DNA from: Flavilitoribacter nigricans DSM 23189 = NBRC 102662
GTDB lineage: Bacteria; Bacteroidota; Bacteroidia; Chitinophagales; Saprospiraceae
Assembly: GCF_002646595.1 (NCBI RefSeq)
Contig: NZ_PDUD01000017.1
Span: 1 to 64,000 of the forward strand
DNA: 64,000 nt
Reading direction: 5' to 3'
Made by a program: the position numbers and the translations under genes. Shown in pieces: positions 48,381-58,087 of this stretch (its first letter is position 1; each line of letters opens with the position of its first letter). The notes beneath the pieces were generated by a model. It made no database searches and was not told where the DNA came from. It saw only the letters and a program-made list of their open reading frames with translations.

Positions 48381-49432
48381 TTTTCCGTGCTGATGAAAAG
48401 ATCTACGGTGTAATCAGTTGGCGTATCCGTCACTTTCAGTTCGTGCGCCTGGGGATACAACAAGGATAACCTTTTCCGCGCATTTTCCACGCCTATTCCG
48501 GAATTGGCCTCCGGGGAAACTACGGTTACTTTCTTGTTAAAGACATGTAATTTAACGCCATTTAGTAAAATATCGATGCGGATACGGATCAGCGATTCTT
48601 CGTCCGGGCTGACCCCGTGCTTAAAAGCATTCTCTACAAAACTAAACAGGATGAGCGGGACGATCTCCATACCGACCGGCGATCCGGCCACTTCAAAATA
48701 AACGATCACACTATCGCGCAGGCGGGATTGTTGCAGATCCACGTAATTACGGAGATAGGCCAGTTCTTTTTCCAAAGCGATCCGGTTCCCCTGTGCGTCG
48801 CGGATCACATACCGCAGGAACTCGGCCAGCTGGACGACCGTATCCGCCGTTTTTTCGTCCTGCCGGATCGCCAGTGCGTAAATACTATTGAGGGTATTGA
48901 ACAGGAAATGCGGCTGGATCTGGGCTTTCAGATGCGCCAGTTCGGTCTCCAGTCGTTGTTTTTCGGTCATCTGGAGCCGCATCTGTGTGTAGTAAGCAAT
49001 TGAGATCAATACGCTGAGAATGAACAGCAGCACAAAATGGCTGATTTCCATCGCAAAGTCGGGTTTCGGGGGCACCGCTCCGGGAGCAACTCCCGGCACA
49101 CCCGCCGGCGGTGTCAGATCCGAAAGCATCGGCTGGGAAGGCAGCAGGTCAATTATTTCCGGCAACCAGATAATGGCGGCAAAACTCAATAATACGAAGG
49201 CCGTAAATAAAATGTATCTCCGGTTGAGGTACAGCTGCGGGACCAGCCACAAATGATTGAAATAGGAAAACCCGATCAGAAGGATCCAGGAGATCAGGTT
49301 TTTCATATCCCGGGGATTGGTCCATAGCTCATCAAACTGCACGGCCTTTTTAAAGGAGAGCAGATAAGGCAGGGTCAGAAAAAGTATCCAGCCCAGCACA
49401 TGCAGTCCGTATTTCCACCATTTGTCTTTCAA
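48377..49432 (-). CDS. LytS/YehU-type membrane histidine kinase
   Basis: This 351-residue protein has four membrane helices (about 10-27, 46-65, 73-91 and 130-150) with almost no periplasmic loop except for a Pro/Gly-rich segment (100-125). The cytoplasmic part has the phospho-acceptor H175 in QPHFLFNTL and the ATP-binding FVENAFKHG near 255. No sensory domain is seen beyond the helices, so it probably senses something in the membrane. Confidence 0.92.
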   Translation of the reverse strand: MKDKWWKYGLHVLGWILFLTLPYLLSFKKAVQFDELWTNPRDMKNLISWILLIGFSYFNHLWLVPQLYLNRRYILFTAFVLLSFAAIIWLPEIIDLLPSQPMLSDLTPPAGVPGVAPGAVPPKPDFAMEISHFVLLFILSVLISIAYYTQMRLQMTEKQRLETELAHLKAQIQPHFLFNTLNSIYALAIRQDEKTADTVVQLAEFLRYVIRDAQGNRIALEKELAYLRNYVDLQQSRLRDSVIVYFEVAGSPVGMEIVPLILFSFVENAFKHGVSPDEESLIRIRIDILLNGVKLHVFNKKVTVVSPEANSGIGVENARKRLSLLYPQAHELKVTDTPTDYTVDLFISTEK

Positions 49433-49553
49433 AGTTTCGGCTTTTATGGCCCAAAGGTAAAACCGATCCCGGAGCTTTGAAGAATTTTGTGGCCAATGTG
49501 CGTTTTGTGGGGGTAAACCGGTAGCCTGGCTGGGATTCCGGATCTATCCAGGA

Positions 49554-50585
49554 CTATTCCCGCAGGGGCCACAGTTCCGGTTGGGTCTTAAACCGCCGCT
49601 TCAGGGCGGTTATTCCGTCTACAAAAGCCTTGCAGTTCAGGTAGGGATCGCCGCCGATTCCCCAGCCCTGGGTAGAAATGGGCCCGGAGTAACCGAATTC
49701 ATAGATCTTGGCCAGCATCCAGGCCATATCGATCTCCCCTAAGTCAAACCGTACCGCCGGAAAATTATCGCCGTTGAAACGCCCGTTGGTGAGGACCACG
49801 TAGTTTAATTTTTCCATCATCGGCAGGTCCAGCGCTTCGTCCAGTTCGACGGAATTGCGGTTAGCGTACCAGTGGTGGGAGCAAAAAGCCGGCCCTATCG
49901 TGGTGGCATTGGCCCCTTCCAGGATCTTTGCCTGCGATTGCGGCGTATCACAGATCCAGTGGGTGTGCGGATACAGGGAACCCCGGATCTGGTGCCGGGC
50001 GCAGGCCCGGTCAAAGGCGCCGATGATCTTGTAGGCCCGCTCCCAGTGGCGATCCTCCGCTTTGGCCGAGCCGCTTTCGTGAATGTTTGGCCCCCGGAGT
50101 TCCCCATTGCCGCTGAGTGAAAGGGTTATATATTCGATCGGCGTGGCGGCACAGGCCTCCACCAGTTCTTCGATCTGTTCGATGTCCCGGTCGATATCCG
50201 GGAAATTGCTGTCCACCACGGCGCGGGTAGTCCAGTGCATTCCCCACACCCGGAAATTGGCGGCGGGCATCAGGTCCATCGCTTCTTTCCACTGATCGGA
50301 ACCGGGAGCAACCGTCACCAGTTCGTATCCGTCGAAACCGGCGTTGCGGGCCGCTGCGAATTTGGCTTTCCAGGAATAGCCGCGTCGGTTGCCCACGTGG
50401 AAATTGTCAAACAGGACCAGGGGGTTGTCGATCACTTTGTAGGGTGGTATTGCCGCCTTGGAATCAGGGGTGCGGTCCGGAGCCACCGGACGGGCTGTGG
50501 CGTCCAGGCCAATGCCCAGCGCGGCTAACAGTCCGGAGGTTTTTTTCAGGAAAGATCTTCGGTTATTACTCGAATGCTCAGTCAT
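49554..50585 (-). CDS. Tat-exported sugar phosphate isomerase/epimerase-like TIM-barrel protein
   Basis: This 343-residue protein is started at 50585, where a twin-arginine leader begins (NNRRSFLKKTSGLLAALGIG). The mature part is a xylose-isomerase-like TIM barrel with AARNAGFDGYELVTVAPG near the start, the metal-site region with SLYPHTHWICDT, and TQGWGIGGDPY near the end. The family includes sugar isomerases and epimerases acting on oxo-sugars. The export signal places it outside the cytoplasm, where it might process a sugar taken in by the TonB-dependent receptors. It is separate from the next gene by about 117 nt. Confidence 0.82.
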   Translation of the reverse strand: MTEHSSNNRRSFLKKTSGLLAALGIGLDATARPVAPDRTPDSKAAIPPYKVIDNPLVLFDNFHVGNRRGYSWKAKFAAARNAGFDGYELVTVAPGSDQWKEAMDLMPAANFRVWGMHWTTRAVVDSNFPDIDRDIEQIEELVEACAATPIEYITLSLSGNGELRGPNIHESGSAKAEDRHWERAYKIIGAFDRACARHQIRGSLYPHTHWICDTPQSQAKILEGANATTIGPAFCSHHWYANRNSVELDEALDLPMMEKLNYVVLTNGRFNGDNFPAVRFDLGEIDMAWMLAKIYEFGYSGPISTQGWGIGGDPYLNCKAFVDGITALKRRFKTQPELWPLRE

Positions 50586-50702
50586 ATCGGAGGTGTTTAC
50601 AGGAGTCAAGGTCTTGCAAACAAATATAACAAGTAATGACTAAACCCCTTACCGGTCCTTCCTGCCATTAGAGAATCCGGGAACAGGTCAATCAGGGTAT
50701 GA

Positions 50703-52214
50703 TCAATTCCAATTTTTCAACGCCTGCCGGTCGATCTTTCCCGTATCGTTTTTGGGCAGGCTATCAACCAATACCAACAGCTTCGGCACTTTGAATTTGG
50801 CCAGATTACTTTGGCAATGCTTCAGCAACTGCCCTTCGGAAAATTCTGCTTCGATCCGCCGAACGATGTAGGCTTTGCCGGATTCGCCCCACTGCTCGTC
50901 CGGCACCCCCACTACAGCCGCTTCGGCCACGGCCGGATGGGACAACAGTACCCTTTCCACCTCCGCGGGGTAGACATTCTCGCCCCCGGAGATGTACATA
51001 TTTTTAATGCGGTCCACCACGTACAGATAGCCCTCCTCGTCCTGGCTGACTCGATCGCCGGTACAAAACCAGCCGTCTTTCATCGCTTTGTCGGTGGCTT
51101 CGGGATTCTGCCAGTATCCCGGCGTGACCATAGGTCCACGCAGTAATAACTCGCCGGAAATACCGGGCGAAACGGCTTCGCCCGCATCGTCGGCTACCCG
51201 GATATCCACGTAAAAGTTAGGACGCCCGATGGAGCCCTTTTTTCGGATGGCATCATCCTGGTGGAGCGAGCTTAGGTTGGGTCCCACTTCCGTCATCCCG
51301 TAGCCCTGCCGAATGGGAACGCCCTTTTGGTGCCAGCGCTCGATCAGTGGAATAGGCATTGATTCCCCACCTACGATGATATAGTGCAGATTGGAAAAGT
51401 CGGCTGTCTCGAACTCCGGCAGGTCCGCCATCATTTTCAGCATCGTGGGCACGCCCATGAAGATGGTGGTCCGCTCCCGTTCCAGCAGTTGCAGTACTGT
51501 AGCCGGATCAAATTTGCGGATCAGGCAGGTATACCCGCCGTGGTGCAGAAAAGGCGTGGTCAGTACATTCCAACCGCCCGTGTGAAAGGGCGGCATGCAG
51601 TTGACGGTACGGCTTTCCGAATTGATGATGAGCGACATGGCGGTATTGATGCTGTTCCAAAACAACATCTTGTGCGTATACAGCGCTCCCTTGGGGAAAC
51701 CGGTCGTACCCGAAGTATAGAGGATAAAAATGGGATCGTCTTCGTCCAGAACAACCGGAGAGAAATGCTGGTTCTGATCCGTCAGGGAAGAGGGATCACA
51801 GTAGGCCGCCAGTTCCTCCATCGTCCAGTGGTGGGCGATGCGCTGGTAAGCCGGAGCGGCCTCCAGGGTCGGCAGAAATTTGTTTTCACCCATTACCAGA
51901 CAGGGAGTTGCATTTTTCAGCAGATAGTCAATCTCCGCCCCGGTGAGCCGGTAATTCAGCGGCACCAGGATACAACCCGTTTTCTGCGCCACCGCGAACA
52001 ATACCAGGTATTCCAGGCAGTTCTCCGCGAGAATGGCAATCCGGTCTCCTTTCCCGATCCCGTAGGTACGGTGCAGGTATCCCGCCAGTCGGTTGCCCAG
52101 GCCGTTCAGTTGCCGGTACGTAAGGCAGCGGCCGGTATCGTGATCTTTAAAAGCGATCTTATCCGGGCTGTATCGGCCCCATTTGGCCGCCCAGTCTGTT
52201 TGTCGGATCTCCAT
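50703..52214 (-). CDS. AMP-dependent acyl-CoA synthetase/ligase
   Basis: This 503-residue adenylate-forming enzyme activates a carboxylic acid as an acyl-AMP and then a thioester. Motifs in order are the phosphate-binding YTSGTTGFPKG, QGYGMTE, GWFCTGD, RIKNMYISGGENVYP, and the catalytic Lys in PKNDTGKIDRQAL near the C-terminus. The length and motif set fit a fatty-acid or aromatic-acid CoA ligase. It is the third gene of an operon with a KAS III-like enzyme (12 nt upstream) and a sodium symporter, which suggests activation of an imported acid. Confidence 0.9.
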   Translation of the reverse strand: MEIRQTDWAAKWGRYSPDKIAFKDHDTGRCLTYRQLNGLGNRLAGYLHRTYGIGKGDRIAILAENCLEYLVLFAVAQKTGCILVPLNYRLTGAEIDYLLKNATPCLVMGENKFLPTLEAAPAYQRIAHHWTMEELAAYCDPSSLTDQNQHFSPVVLDEDDPIFILYTSGTTGFPKGALYTHKMLFWNSINTAMSLIINSESRTVNCMPPFHTGGWNVLTTPFLHHGGYTCLIRKFDPATVLQLLERERTTIFMGVPTMLKMMADLPEFETADFSNLHYIIVGGESMPIPLIERWHQKGVPIRQGYGMTEVGPNLSSLHQDDAIRKKGSIGRPNFYVDIRVADDAGEAVSPGISGELLLRGPMVTPGYWQNPEATDKAMKDGWFCTGDRVSQDEEGYLYVVDRIKNMYISGGENVYPAEVERVLLSHPAVAEAAVVGVPDEQWGESGKAYIVRRIEAEFSEGQLLKHCQSNLAKFKVPKLLVLVDSLPKNDTGKIDRQALKNWN

Positions 52215-52226
52215 AGGGTCGAAAAA

Positions 52227-53216
52227 TTACAACACAAATGCCGTACTGGCAAACGCCAGACCTCCACCCGAACCGATAAAATAGACCAGATCGCCTTCCC
52301 GGATCAGTTCTTTCTCCCAGGCGTCGTTAAAAGCCATGGGGATACAGGCCGATCCGGTGTAGCCGTACTGATGCATCACCGTATGCCCCTTGTCGCGGGC
52401 TACGCCCAGCCGGTCCAGGGTTTCCCAGATCGCATTGATGTTGATCTGAGTGATAAAAAAGCGATTTACCTCTGTGGGTTTCACGGAGATGCGGCAGCTG
52501 AGATTTTGGGCCATCTGGGTCCAGGTTTCCGGATTGAGCTCTTTAGGAAACTTCCGTACGAATTTCAACTGGTGATCGTGGTGTTCGAGTACGGCCTGAT
52601 CCACGGGCTGCCGGGCCGCGCCACCGTAGATGCCCATCCAGTCGTGGTATTCACCCTTGGTGATCAGTTCGCTGGCCAGGAAGCCGCGTCCTTCCGTCTG
52701 GGTGGCCTGTAGTAATACCGCGCCGGCTCCGTCCGCAAAGAGCGTCACCGTTTTTTTATCTTCCTTATTCAGATATTTGCTCATGGCGTAAGCACCGATC
52801 ACCAACACATTCTGGTAGCGCTCATCGGCCCGGATGTACTTGGAACCGATATCCAGAGCCGTCACGAATCCGGCGCAGGCCGTATTGATATCAAAAGTAC
52901 CGGCTTTGGTGGCCCCCAGGCGGTGCTGAACGACCGATGCGGTAGAAGGCGATACATATTCCGGCGTGTCGGTAGAAATGATGATCAGGTCCAAGGCTTC
53001 CGCTTCGACACCGGCCCTTTCCAGGGTTTGCCGGGCGGCCTTCTCGGCCAGATCCGCGGTGCTTTCGTCCGGCGCACACCAGCGGCGCTCGTAAATGTGC
53101 ACATTCTCCCGCAACCAGGTATCTACATCCTCCCCCAGTACTTCATTAAAGTAACTATTCGGAATAACCCGCTCCGGCGCGTAAGCCCCACAGGCTACAA
53201 TCGTTGCATTTTGCAT
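52227..53216 (-). CDS. KAS III-like (FabH-related) enzyme lacking the catalytic His and Asn
   Basis: This 329-residue thiolase-fold protein resembles 3-oxoacyl-ACP synthase III throughout. The nucleophile C114 (DINTACAGF) is kept. In FabH the other active-site residues are His in PHQAN and Asn in GNTSAAS; here the matching positions read ITQIN (Thr256 or Gln257) and GYTGSAC (Tyr286). Without them it should not decarboxylate malonyl-ACP in the usual way and could be an acyltransferase or a condensing enzyme with another mechanism. It is co-transcribed with an acyl ligase and a symporter. Confidence 0.88.
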   Translation of the reverse strand: MQNATIVACGAYAPERVIPNSYFNEVLGEDVDTWLRENVHIYERRWCAPDESTADLAEKAARQTLERAGVEAEALDLIIISTDTPEYVSPSTASVVQHRLGATKAGTFDINTACAGFVTALDIGSKYIRADERYQNVLVIGAYAMSKYLNKEDKKTVTLFADGAGAVLLQATQTEGRGFLASELITKGEYHDWMGIYGGAARQPVDQAVLEHHDHQLKFVRKFPKELNPETWTQMAQNLSCRISVKPTEVNRFFITQININAIWETLDRLGVARDKGHTVMHQYGYTGSACIPMAFNDAWEKELIREGDLVYFIGSGGGLAFASTAFVL

Positions 53217-53284
53217 TAAAGTTCTTTTATTTTTTGATTAGTTATCACCTATCTCTATCCGATCCATACTGCGACATGGCTTGG

Positions 53285-54805
53285 CTATCCTCCGCCGTTT
53301 ACCGGCTGCCCCGAAACGCCGGGAGTAGTACTAAATGCCTGGATCAGTAAGGTGGGGATCACGCTGAACATCAGCCCGAAAGCGGCGGTCAGTCCGGGAT
53401 TGCCAAACGCCAGACGACTGTCCGGAAACAGATCCTGCCGCCAGAAGTACAGACCGAAATGGACCACCAGGGCCACCACCGACATACTCCAGACCAAACG
53501 GATATTTGTTTTTTGAAAAAGCACACCCGCCAGCAGGGGCGGCACGGCGGCCAGTACCAGTCCGTAGACCCCGACCTGGCCGAAAATGCCCAGCAGTTTC
53601 GGCGGATTCAGGGTGACCAGAAAGACCAGCACGGCAATGACGATCAATACGATATGACTGGCCCGAAAAGCGATCTCCATTTTCCGGCTTTCGGATAATT
53701 TCCCGGCTCCCGTCTTGTCGATCAGGTTCAGTACCAGGTCGTTGGCCGTTATGGTCGAGATCCCTACCAACAGGCCGTCCAGTGTAGACATCGCCGCGGC
53801 GAGTAAGACCACACTGATGATGGTGAACAGCCAGTCGGGAAATGCATGCTGCAAATAGGCCGTCATCACCAGATCCTGCCGGAAAGCACCCGTTGCCGGA
53901 TCCACCAACTGCTCCGGCGGAACCGAAGTGTGCGCCCAGAAACCCGCCAGCAACAGCAGTGTGAATAGAAAGAAGACCACACTGAACACCAGGATGTATC
54001 GCCGTACATCCCGGTCGGTTTTCACATACAGCGCCTTAGTCAGGATATGGGGCTGGCACACCAGCGCAGCGCCGATACAGAAACCGGCGACGTAGGTGGA
54101 AAATACATCATTGAACAGCTTGCTGTCCGGATTTATCCAGGACAACAAATTCGCATTCTGCGCCGTCAGTTGCGTCCAGAAATCACCGGATTCCCACATC
54201 AGCGAAAGCCCCGAGGCCAACACGATGAGGGTTACGAAGATCATCAGGAATCCCTGGAACATATTGGTAAAAACGTGGGCGTAGGTTCCCCCGAAAAGCA
54301 CGTAGGAGGTCACGAAGATCAGGGTGATGAGCAGTGCCGTCACATTGCTTACGCCCAGTAGTTTCTGCATAACGATCGAGATCCCACCAACCAGCAGCAC
54401 GATAAAAGCAAAACTGAGCAGATTGATCAGGGCAAAGTAGAGGGAAAATCGTTTCGACCCGTAACGCTTGCCAATCCAGTCCGGGATCGTCAGGGCCTTC
54501 ATCTCCTCCCCCATTTTCCGAAACCGGAAGGACAACAGGATCAGCATACTCACAAACCCCAGATACACGCTTAGGCCCAGATGCATAAAGGCAGCCAGTC
54601 CGTCCACATACACAAAACCCGGGTTGATAATGAAGGTGGCCGCCGAGGCCGTAGCCGCCGCCAGGGTCACCCCGACCTGCACCGGCGAGAGATCGCCCTT
54701 ACCGATAGCAAAACTTCCAAAATCGTCGGTCTTCTTGTGCCCCAGCCACCCCAGCCAGGCTGTACCGGCCAGGTAAACGGAAAAGAGCGTCCAGGCGAGT
54801 ATCAT
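53285..54805 (-). CDS. Sodium:solute symporter (SSS family)
   Basis: This 506-residue inner-membrane protein has about thirteen hydrophobic helices and SSS-family features: an early GKGDLSPVQVGVTL region, ATASAATFIINPGF, a YVLFGGTYAHVFTNMFQGF helix and the AAMSTLDGLLVG sodium-site motif. It is the first gene of an operon with the KAS III-like enzyme (68 nt downstream) and the acyl ligase. Substrate unknown; a small carboxylate would fit the operon. Confidence 0.9.
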   Translation of the reverse strand: MILAWTLFSVYLAGTAWLGWLGHKKTDDFGSFAIGKGDLSPVQVGVTLAAATASAATFIINPGFVYVDGLAAFMHLGLSVYLGFVSMLILLSFRFRKMGEEMKALTIPDWIGKRYGSKRFSLYFALINLLSFAFIVLLVGGISIVMQKLLGVSNVTALLITLIFVTSYVLFGGTYAHVFTNMFQGFLMIFVTLIVLASGLSLMWESGDFWTQLTAQNANLLSWINPDSKLFNDVFSTYVAGFCIGAALVCQPHILTKALYVKTDRDVRRYILVFSVVFFLFTLLLLAGFWAHTSVPPEQLVDPATGAFRQDLVMTAYLQHAFPDWLFTIISVVLLAAAMSTLDGLLVGISTITANDLVLNLIDKTGAGKLSESRKMEIAFRASHIVLIVIAVLVFLVTLNPPKLLGIFGQVGVYGLVLAAVPPLLAGVLFQKTNIRLVWSMSVVALVVHFGLYFWRQDLFPDSRLAFGNPGLTAAFGLMFSVIPTLLIQAFSTTPGVSGQPVNGGG

Positions 54806-55086
54806 ACTTTCTTAGCTTTTTGCGATGGTATCGGTGGATGGCACATTTCCGGATCCTTTAGGAATAGATCAGAATGCTCCAGCCCCCGGCGATATCAAAG
54901 TGGAAAAATATAACAATAAAGAGCTACCAATCCCACCTCATCCATCCAACCTTCCAACATTTCCACGTTCCAACATTTCCACATTTCCACCTTCAAACAT
55001 TTCCACATTCGCACATTGCAACCGGGGAATCGTCAACAAATCGATCGCAACCATTCCCCGGCCACCCACATCATCTCACTAATGGT
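54806..55086. repeat. Intergenic degenerate repeats and a 9-bp inverted repeat
   Basis: No gene is seen. Bases 54937-55017 repeat TTCCAACATTTCCACNTT several times and are the reverse-complement family of 22491-22551. Next, CCGGGGAAT (55022-55030) and ATTCCCCGG (55053-55061) form a perfect inverted repeat with a 22-nt loop after the stop of the receptor gene, possibly its terminator, though no T-tract follows. Confidence 0.5.
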
Positions 55087-57564
55087 TTACTTCTTACCGA
55101 TAGCCGGCAGATTCACCTTCAATTCCACCGTATACAAACCGCGCGTTGGGGCGGAGGCGGTAAATTCGCGCAGTTCCTGATTGAACAGGTTCGTCGCAGC
55201 GGCGGAAAGGGTAAAGATCTCGTTGAAGCGATATCCCAGACTCAGATCTACCGTCAGGAAACCGCCGAGCGGACCGTAGTTATAGGAATCACCGCTGCGG
55301 GCGTTCTCTACGATCGGTACGCCGCGGTAGGTCAGTCCCGGGTGCGTTCGGGAAGCGATCTGGAAACTGGAGAAATAGTCGTACGAATCAACCCAGCGAC
55401 CAAAAACGCTGCCGAACCACTGGCTGCCACTGTAATTCAGTCCCGCGCCGGCCTTATGAGTCGGTGCATTCACCAGAATATCGAGGAAGTTAACGGTGCC
55501 ATTTTTGTCAAAATCGTTTTCGGGATTATCCTCATCTACCGAGTAGTCGAAGAATGAATAATTGAAATTAGCACTGAACTCGGAAGAGAAGTAGTAGGTA
55601 CCGCCCAGGTCAAAACCGTAGGTATTCACTTCACCGAAGTTCACGTAAGTGGCGACCAGGCCGTTGTAAAAAGCGTAGCCCGACTGCACCTGGTCGATGG
55701 GCGTATCGCCCCGGTGGGTTGCTACTCCGACCACGGTGACCGGGCTCAGGAAATCCTTCGAAATATTGTAGTAAGCGTTGGCATCCAGGAAGAATTTATT
55801 CGGTACCAGTTGTCCGCGGTAGCCGAGTTCGATGGTCTGGATCTTTTCCACTTTTTGTTTTTCCACTTTGGAGCCGTCGGTCAGGGTGAAACCTTCCGCA
55901 TTCCCCAGAATGAGACCGGCAAACAGATCGCCGAACATATTGAGAATGGTAGGAGCTGCAATCCCTTTGCCGTAGGTCAGGCGCCAGGTACCGCGATCAC
56001 CCACCTTCAGGATACCGAACTTGGGTACGAAGTTGAAATCGTAAATTTCGTGATTATCCGCCCGGGCTGCCGCCAGCAACCGCCAGCCACTGCCGAAGTT
56101 GTAGGTCAGGTGCGCGTAAGCGCCCAGCTGGCTGATATCGATAGACTGCCCGTTGTCCAGCAGGTAAGAACCGAGACTGTTCGCCTTATCCAACTGATAC
56201 TGCACCCCGCCGATGAGATCGAGAGAGCCGAAGGAATTGTTGTACTGGGCCTCCGCGTTCAGGCGCCGGGAATCATCCTGGAACAAAGCTCCGTTTCCGT
56301 AAGAGGCGCTGCCTCTGGCCTGGGCGTCGGGCAGACCGGCATCCAGCATGGCGTAGTAATTCTTTGTCCGCTGATCGATGGCGTAGGTACTGTCGGTTTT
56401 ACTGATGGTGTAGTAAGCCTGGGCAAACCAGTGCTTTCCGGACAGCCGCAGTTGGTAGTAATTGATCATCCAGTCTTTGATCTGGTTACGACCGACATTG
56501 GTCGGAGACAGATAGTTACTGTTGCTGTAACCGGTATTGAAGATCACATCCAGGTCTTTGCTGGGTGAATAGTACAATCCGAGACCGGCGCGGAGAAAAT
56601 CCACTCCGGGATCCAGTTCCAGTTCTTCGTAACCTTCTTTGGTTCCGTCCGGTACGCGATTGCCAAGCGTATCTACCGCTCCCACCCGATCGATGTATAC
56701 TGAATCCGCAAACTCGAATTCGGTGGCCTTGGTGTATTCACCCATTACCTTGAAAGCAAATTTGTCGCTCAGTACCTGCGCGTGGCGGATCCGGGCGGAA
56801 TAGTAGGCATTACCGTCTCCGTTGACCCCCGGGTTAAGTGCAATGGTGGTACCCGCCGAAGTACGCGGATCTTTGGTGATGGTGTTCATCAGACCGTTGT
56901 GGGCGTTGGGGCCATACAGGGTAGCGTTCGGGCCCAGGATCACCTCCACCCGTTCGATATCTTCCTTGATCACCGTCGCCAGCGGGCCAAAGGGCAGGCC
57001 CGTTGCCACCAGGGTGGAAAAACGCCCGTCGGTAACCTGCAGGTTTTTGGAATTAAAGTTGGAATTGAAGCCACGGATGTTGAAGGCGGGCGTGGCGATA
57101 CCGGCCCGGAAATAATCGATCCCTTTCTGGCGGGCCAGCAGTTCACCGGGGTTTCCGGCGTATTCTTCGATCTCGCGGGCAAATATCGTCTCGATAGTGG
57201 CGGGGCTTTCGGTGAGCTTTTCCGGCTTTTTGGAACTGGAAACTACGACGACGTCCAGGTCGTTGCCCGGAGTGAGGTTGAAATTGAGGGTTACGGTAGC
57301 GCCGTCTTCCACCCGCACGGTATTTTCGGACGGACTGTATCCGGTGTAACTGGCAATGAAGGTATAGGTACCGGCGCCGATCATCATCTCGTAAGCCCCG
57401 TCCATATCACTTACAGCTCCGTTGGCGGTACCCTTAACCATGACGTTGGCACCCAAAAGTGCCTGACCGTCGGTATCGGTAATTTTACCGGTAACTTTTG
57501 CGGATTGACCCAGTGCCGTCAGGCTGCCTACAGCAAGGATCAGAAGGGTAAATATACTTTTCAT
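55087..57564 (-). CDS. TonB-dependent receptor, non-SusC type
   Basis: This 825-residue outer-membrane protein has a signal peptide (1-19), a carboxypeptidase-regulatory domain (about 22-105, VTGKITDTDGQALLGANVMV) and a plug with LLARQKGIDYFRAGIATPAF and TLYGPNAHNGLMN, followed by a barrel. It lacks a SusD partner and does not end in Phe (LPAIGKK), so it is a stand-alone receptor for a small ligand, for example a chelated metal, vitamin or aromatic compound. It is transcribed alone. Confidence 0.9.
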   Translation of the reverse strand: MKSIFTLLILAVGSLTALGQSAKVTGKITDTDGQALLGANVMVKGTANGAVSDMDGAYEMMIGAGTYTFIASYTGYSPSENTVRVEDGATVTLNFNLTPGNDLDVVVVSSSKKPEKLTESPATIETIFAREIEEYAGNPGELLARQKGIDYFRAGIATPAFNIRGFNSNFNSKNLQVTDGRFSTLVATGLPFGPLATVIKEDIERVEVILGPNATLYGPNAHNGLMNTITKDPRTSAGTTIALNPGVNGDGNAYYSARIRHAQVLSDKFAFKVMGEYTKATEFEFADSVYIDRVGAVDTLGNRVPDGTKEGYEELELDPGVDFLRAGLGLYYSPSKDLDVIFNTGYSNSNYLSPTNVGRNQIKDWMINYYQLRLSGKHWFAQAYYTISKTDSTYAIDQRTKNYYAMLDAGLPDAQARGSASYGNGALFQDDSRRLNAEAQYNNSFGSLDLIGGVQYQLDKANSLGSYLLDNGQSIDISQLGAYAHLTYNFGSGWRLLAAARADNHEIYDFNFVPKFGILKVGDRGTWRLTYGKGIAAPTILNMFGDLFAGLILGNAEGFTLTDGSKVEKQKVEKIQTIELGYRGQLVPNKFFLDANAYYNISKDFLSPVTVVGVATHRGDTPIDQVQSGYAFYNGLVATYVNFGEVNTYGFDLGGTYYFSSEFSANFNYSFFDYSVDEDNPENDFDKNGTVNFLDILVNAPTHKAGAGLNYSGSQWFGSVFGRWVDSYDYFSSFQIASRTHPGLTYRGVPIVENARSGDSYNYGPLGGFLTVDLSLGYRFNEIFTLSAAATNLFNQELREFTASAPTRGLYTVELKVNLPAIGKK

Positions 57565-58087
57565 AGGTTAGGCAATTTATTGCTCGTTAAAAATTATCTC
57601 AATGATTTTACACCACTCACCTAATTCTGTACTGCAAAATCAATAGGTTTAGAAAAATAATTTGGTATAACGAAGGTAATTGCTAGAACAGGAAAATGTG
57701 GGGATGAAAATAAAATTGAAGGAGTTGACTTTTGGGGCGGCCAGTTGAAAAATCAATCACAACCAACTGAAATACAGCTACTTGAAAAGAAAAATATAAA
57801 TGGGTGGACTTTTATCGCAAAAATGGGGTCATCGGTTCGCAAATCTTGCTGAATTACGACCATCAGGGGTAGTTTCCCACTTATGAACCATCATCCAATA
57901 TGCGTAGCAAAAGCAGCGCCGGCCGGCAAAAATAATACCCGCATTACAATTATTTTCATCCATAAATCCCCCGGCGTATCACTTCCTGCAAAGAGATACC
58001 GCAATTGAAACCCAAAGATGAATTTGATTAGTGAGCCGGTCCGTGTCTGGAACAAGGATACTCCATCAACGAGCCGGATGTGCAGAC
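57565..58087. other. Noncoding region of 523 nt
   Basis: No gene or clear signal is seen. A 34-codon reading at 58018 overlaps the end of the hydrolase gene and has no support. CAACCAACTGAAA (57761-57780) resembles words upstream of the reductase gene at 59130. The region separates two divergently unrelated minus-strand genes. Confidence 0.3.

Noticed and set aside
51384-52712. A 442-codon plus-strand frame across the acyl ligase and KAS III-like genes.
   Set aside because: It spans two real minus-strand genes, shows no domain and is explained by codon bias.
54937-55017. The run of similar short units was considered as a CRISPR array.
   Set aside because: Units are degenerate, shorter than CRISPR repeats and lack distinct spacers; no cas gene is near.
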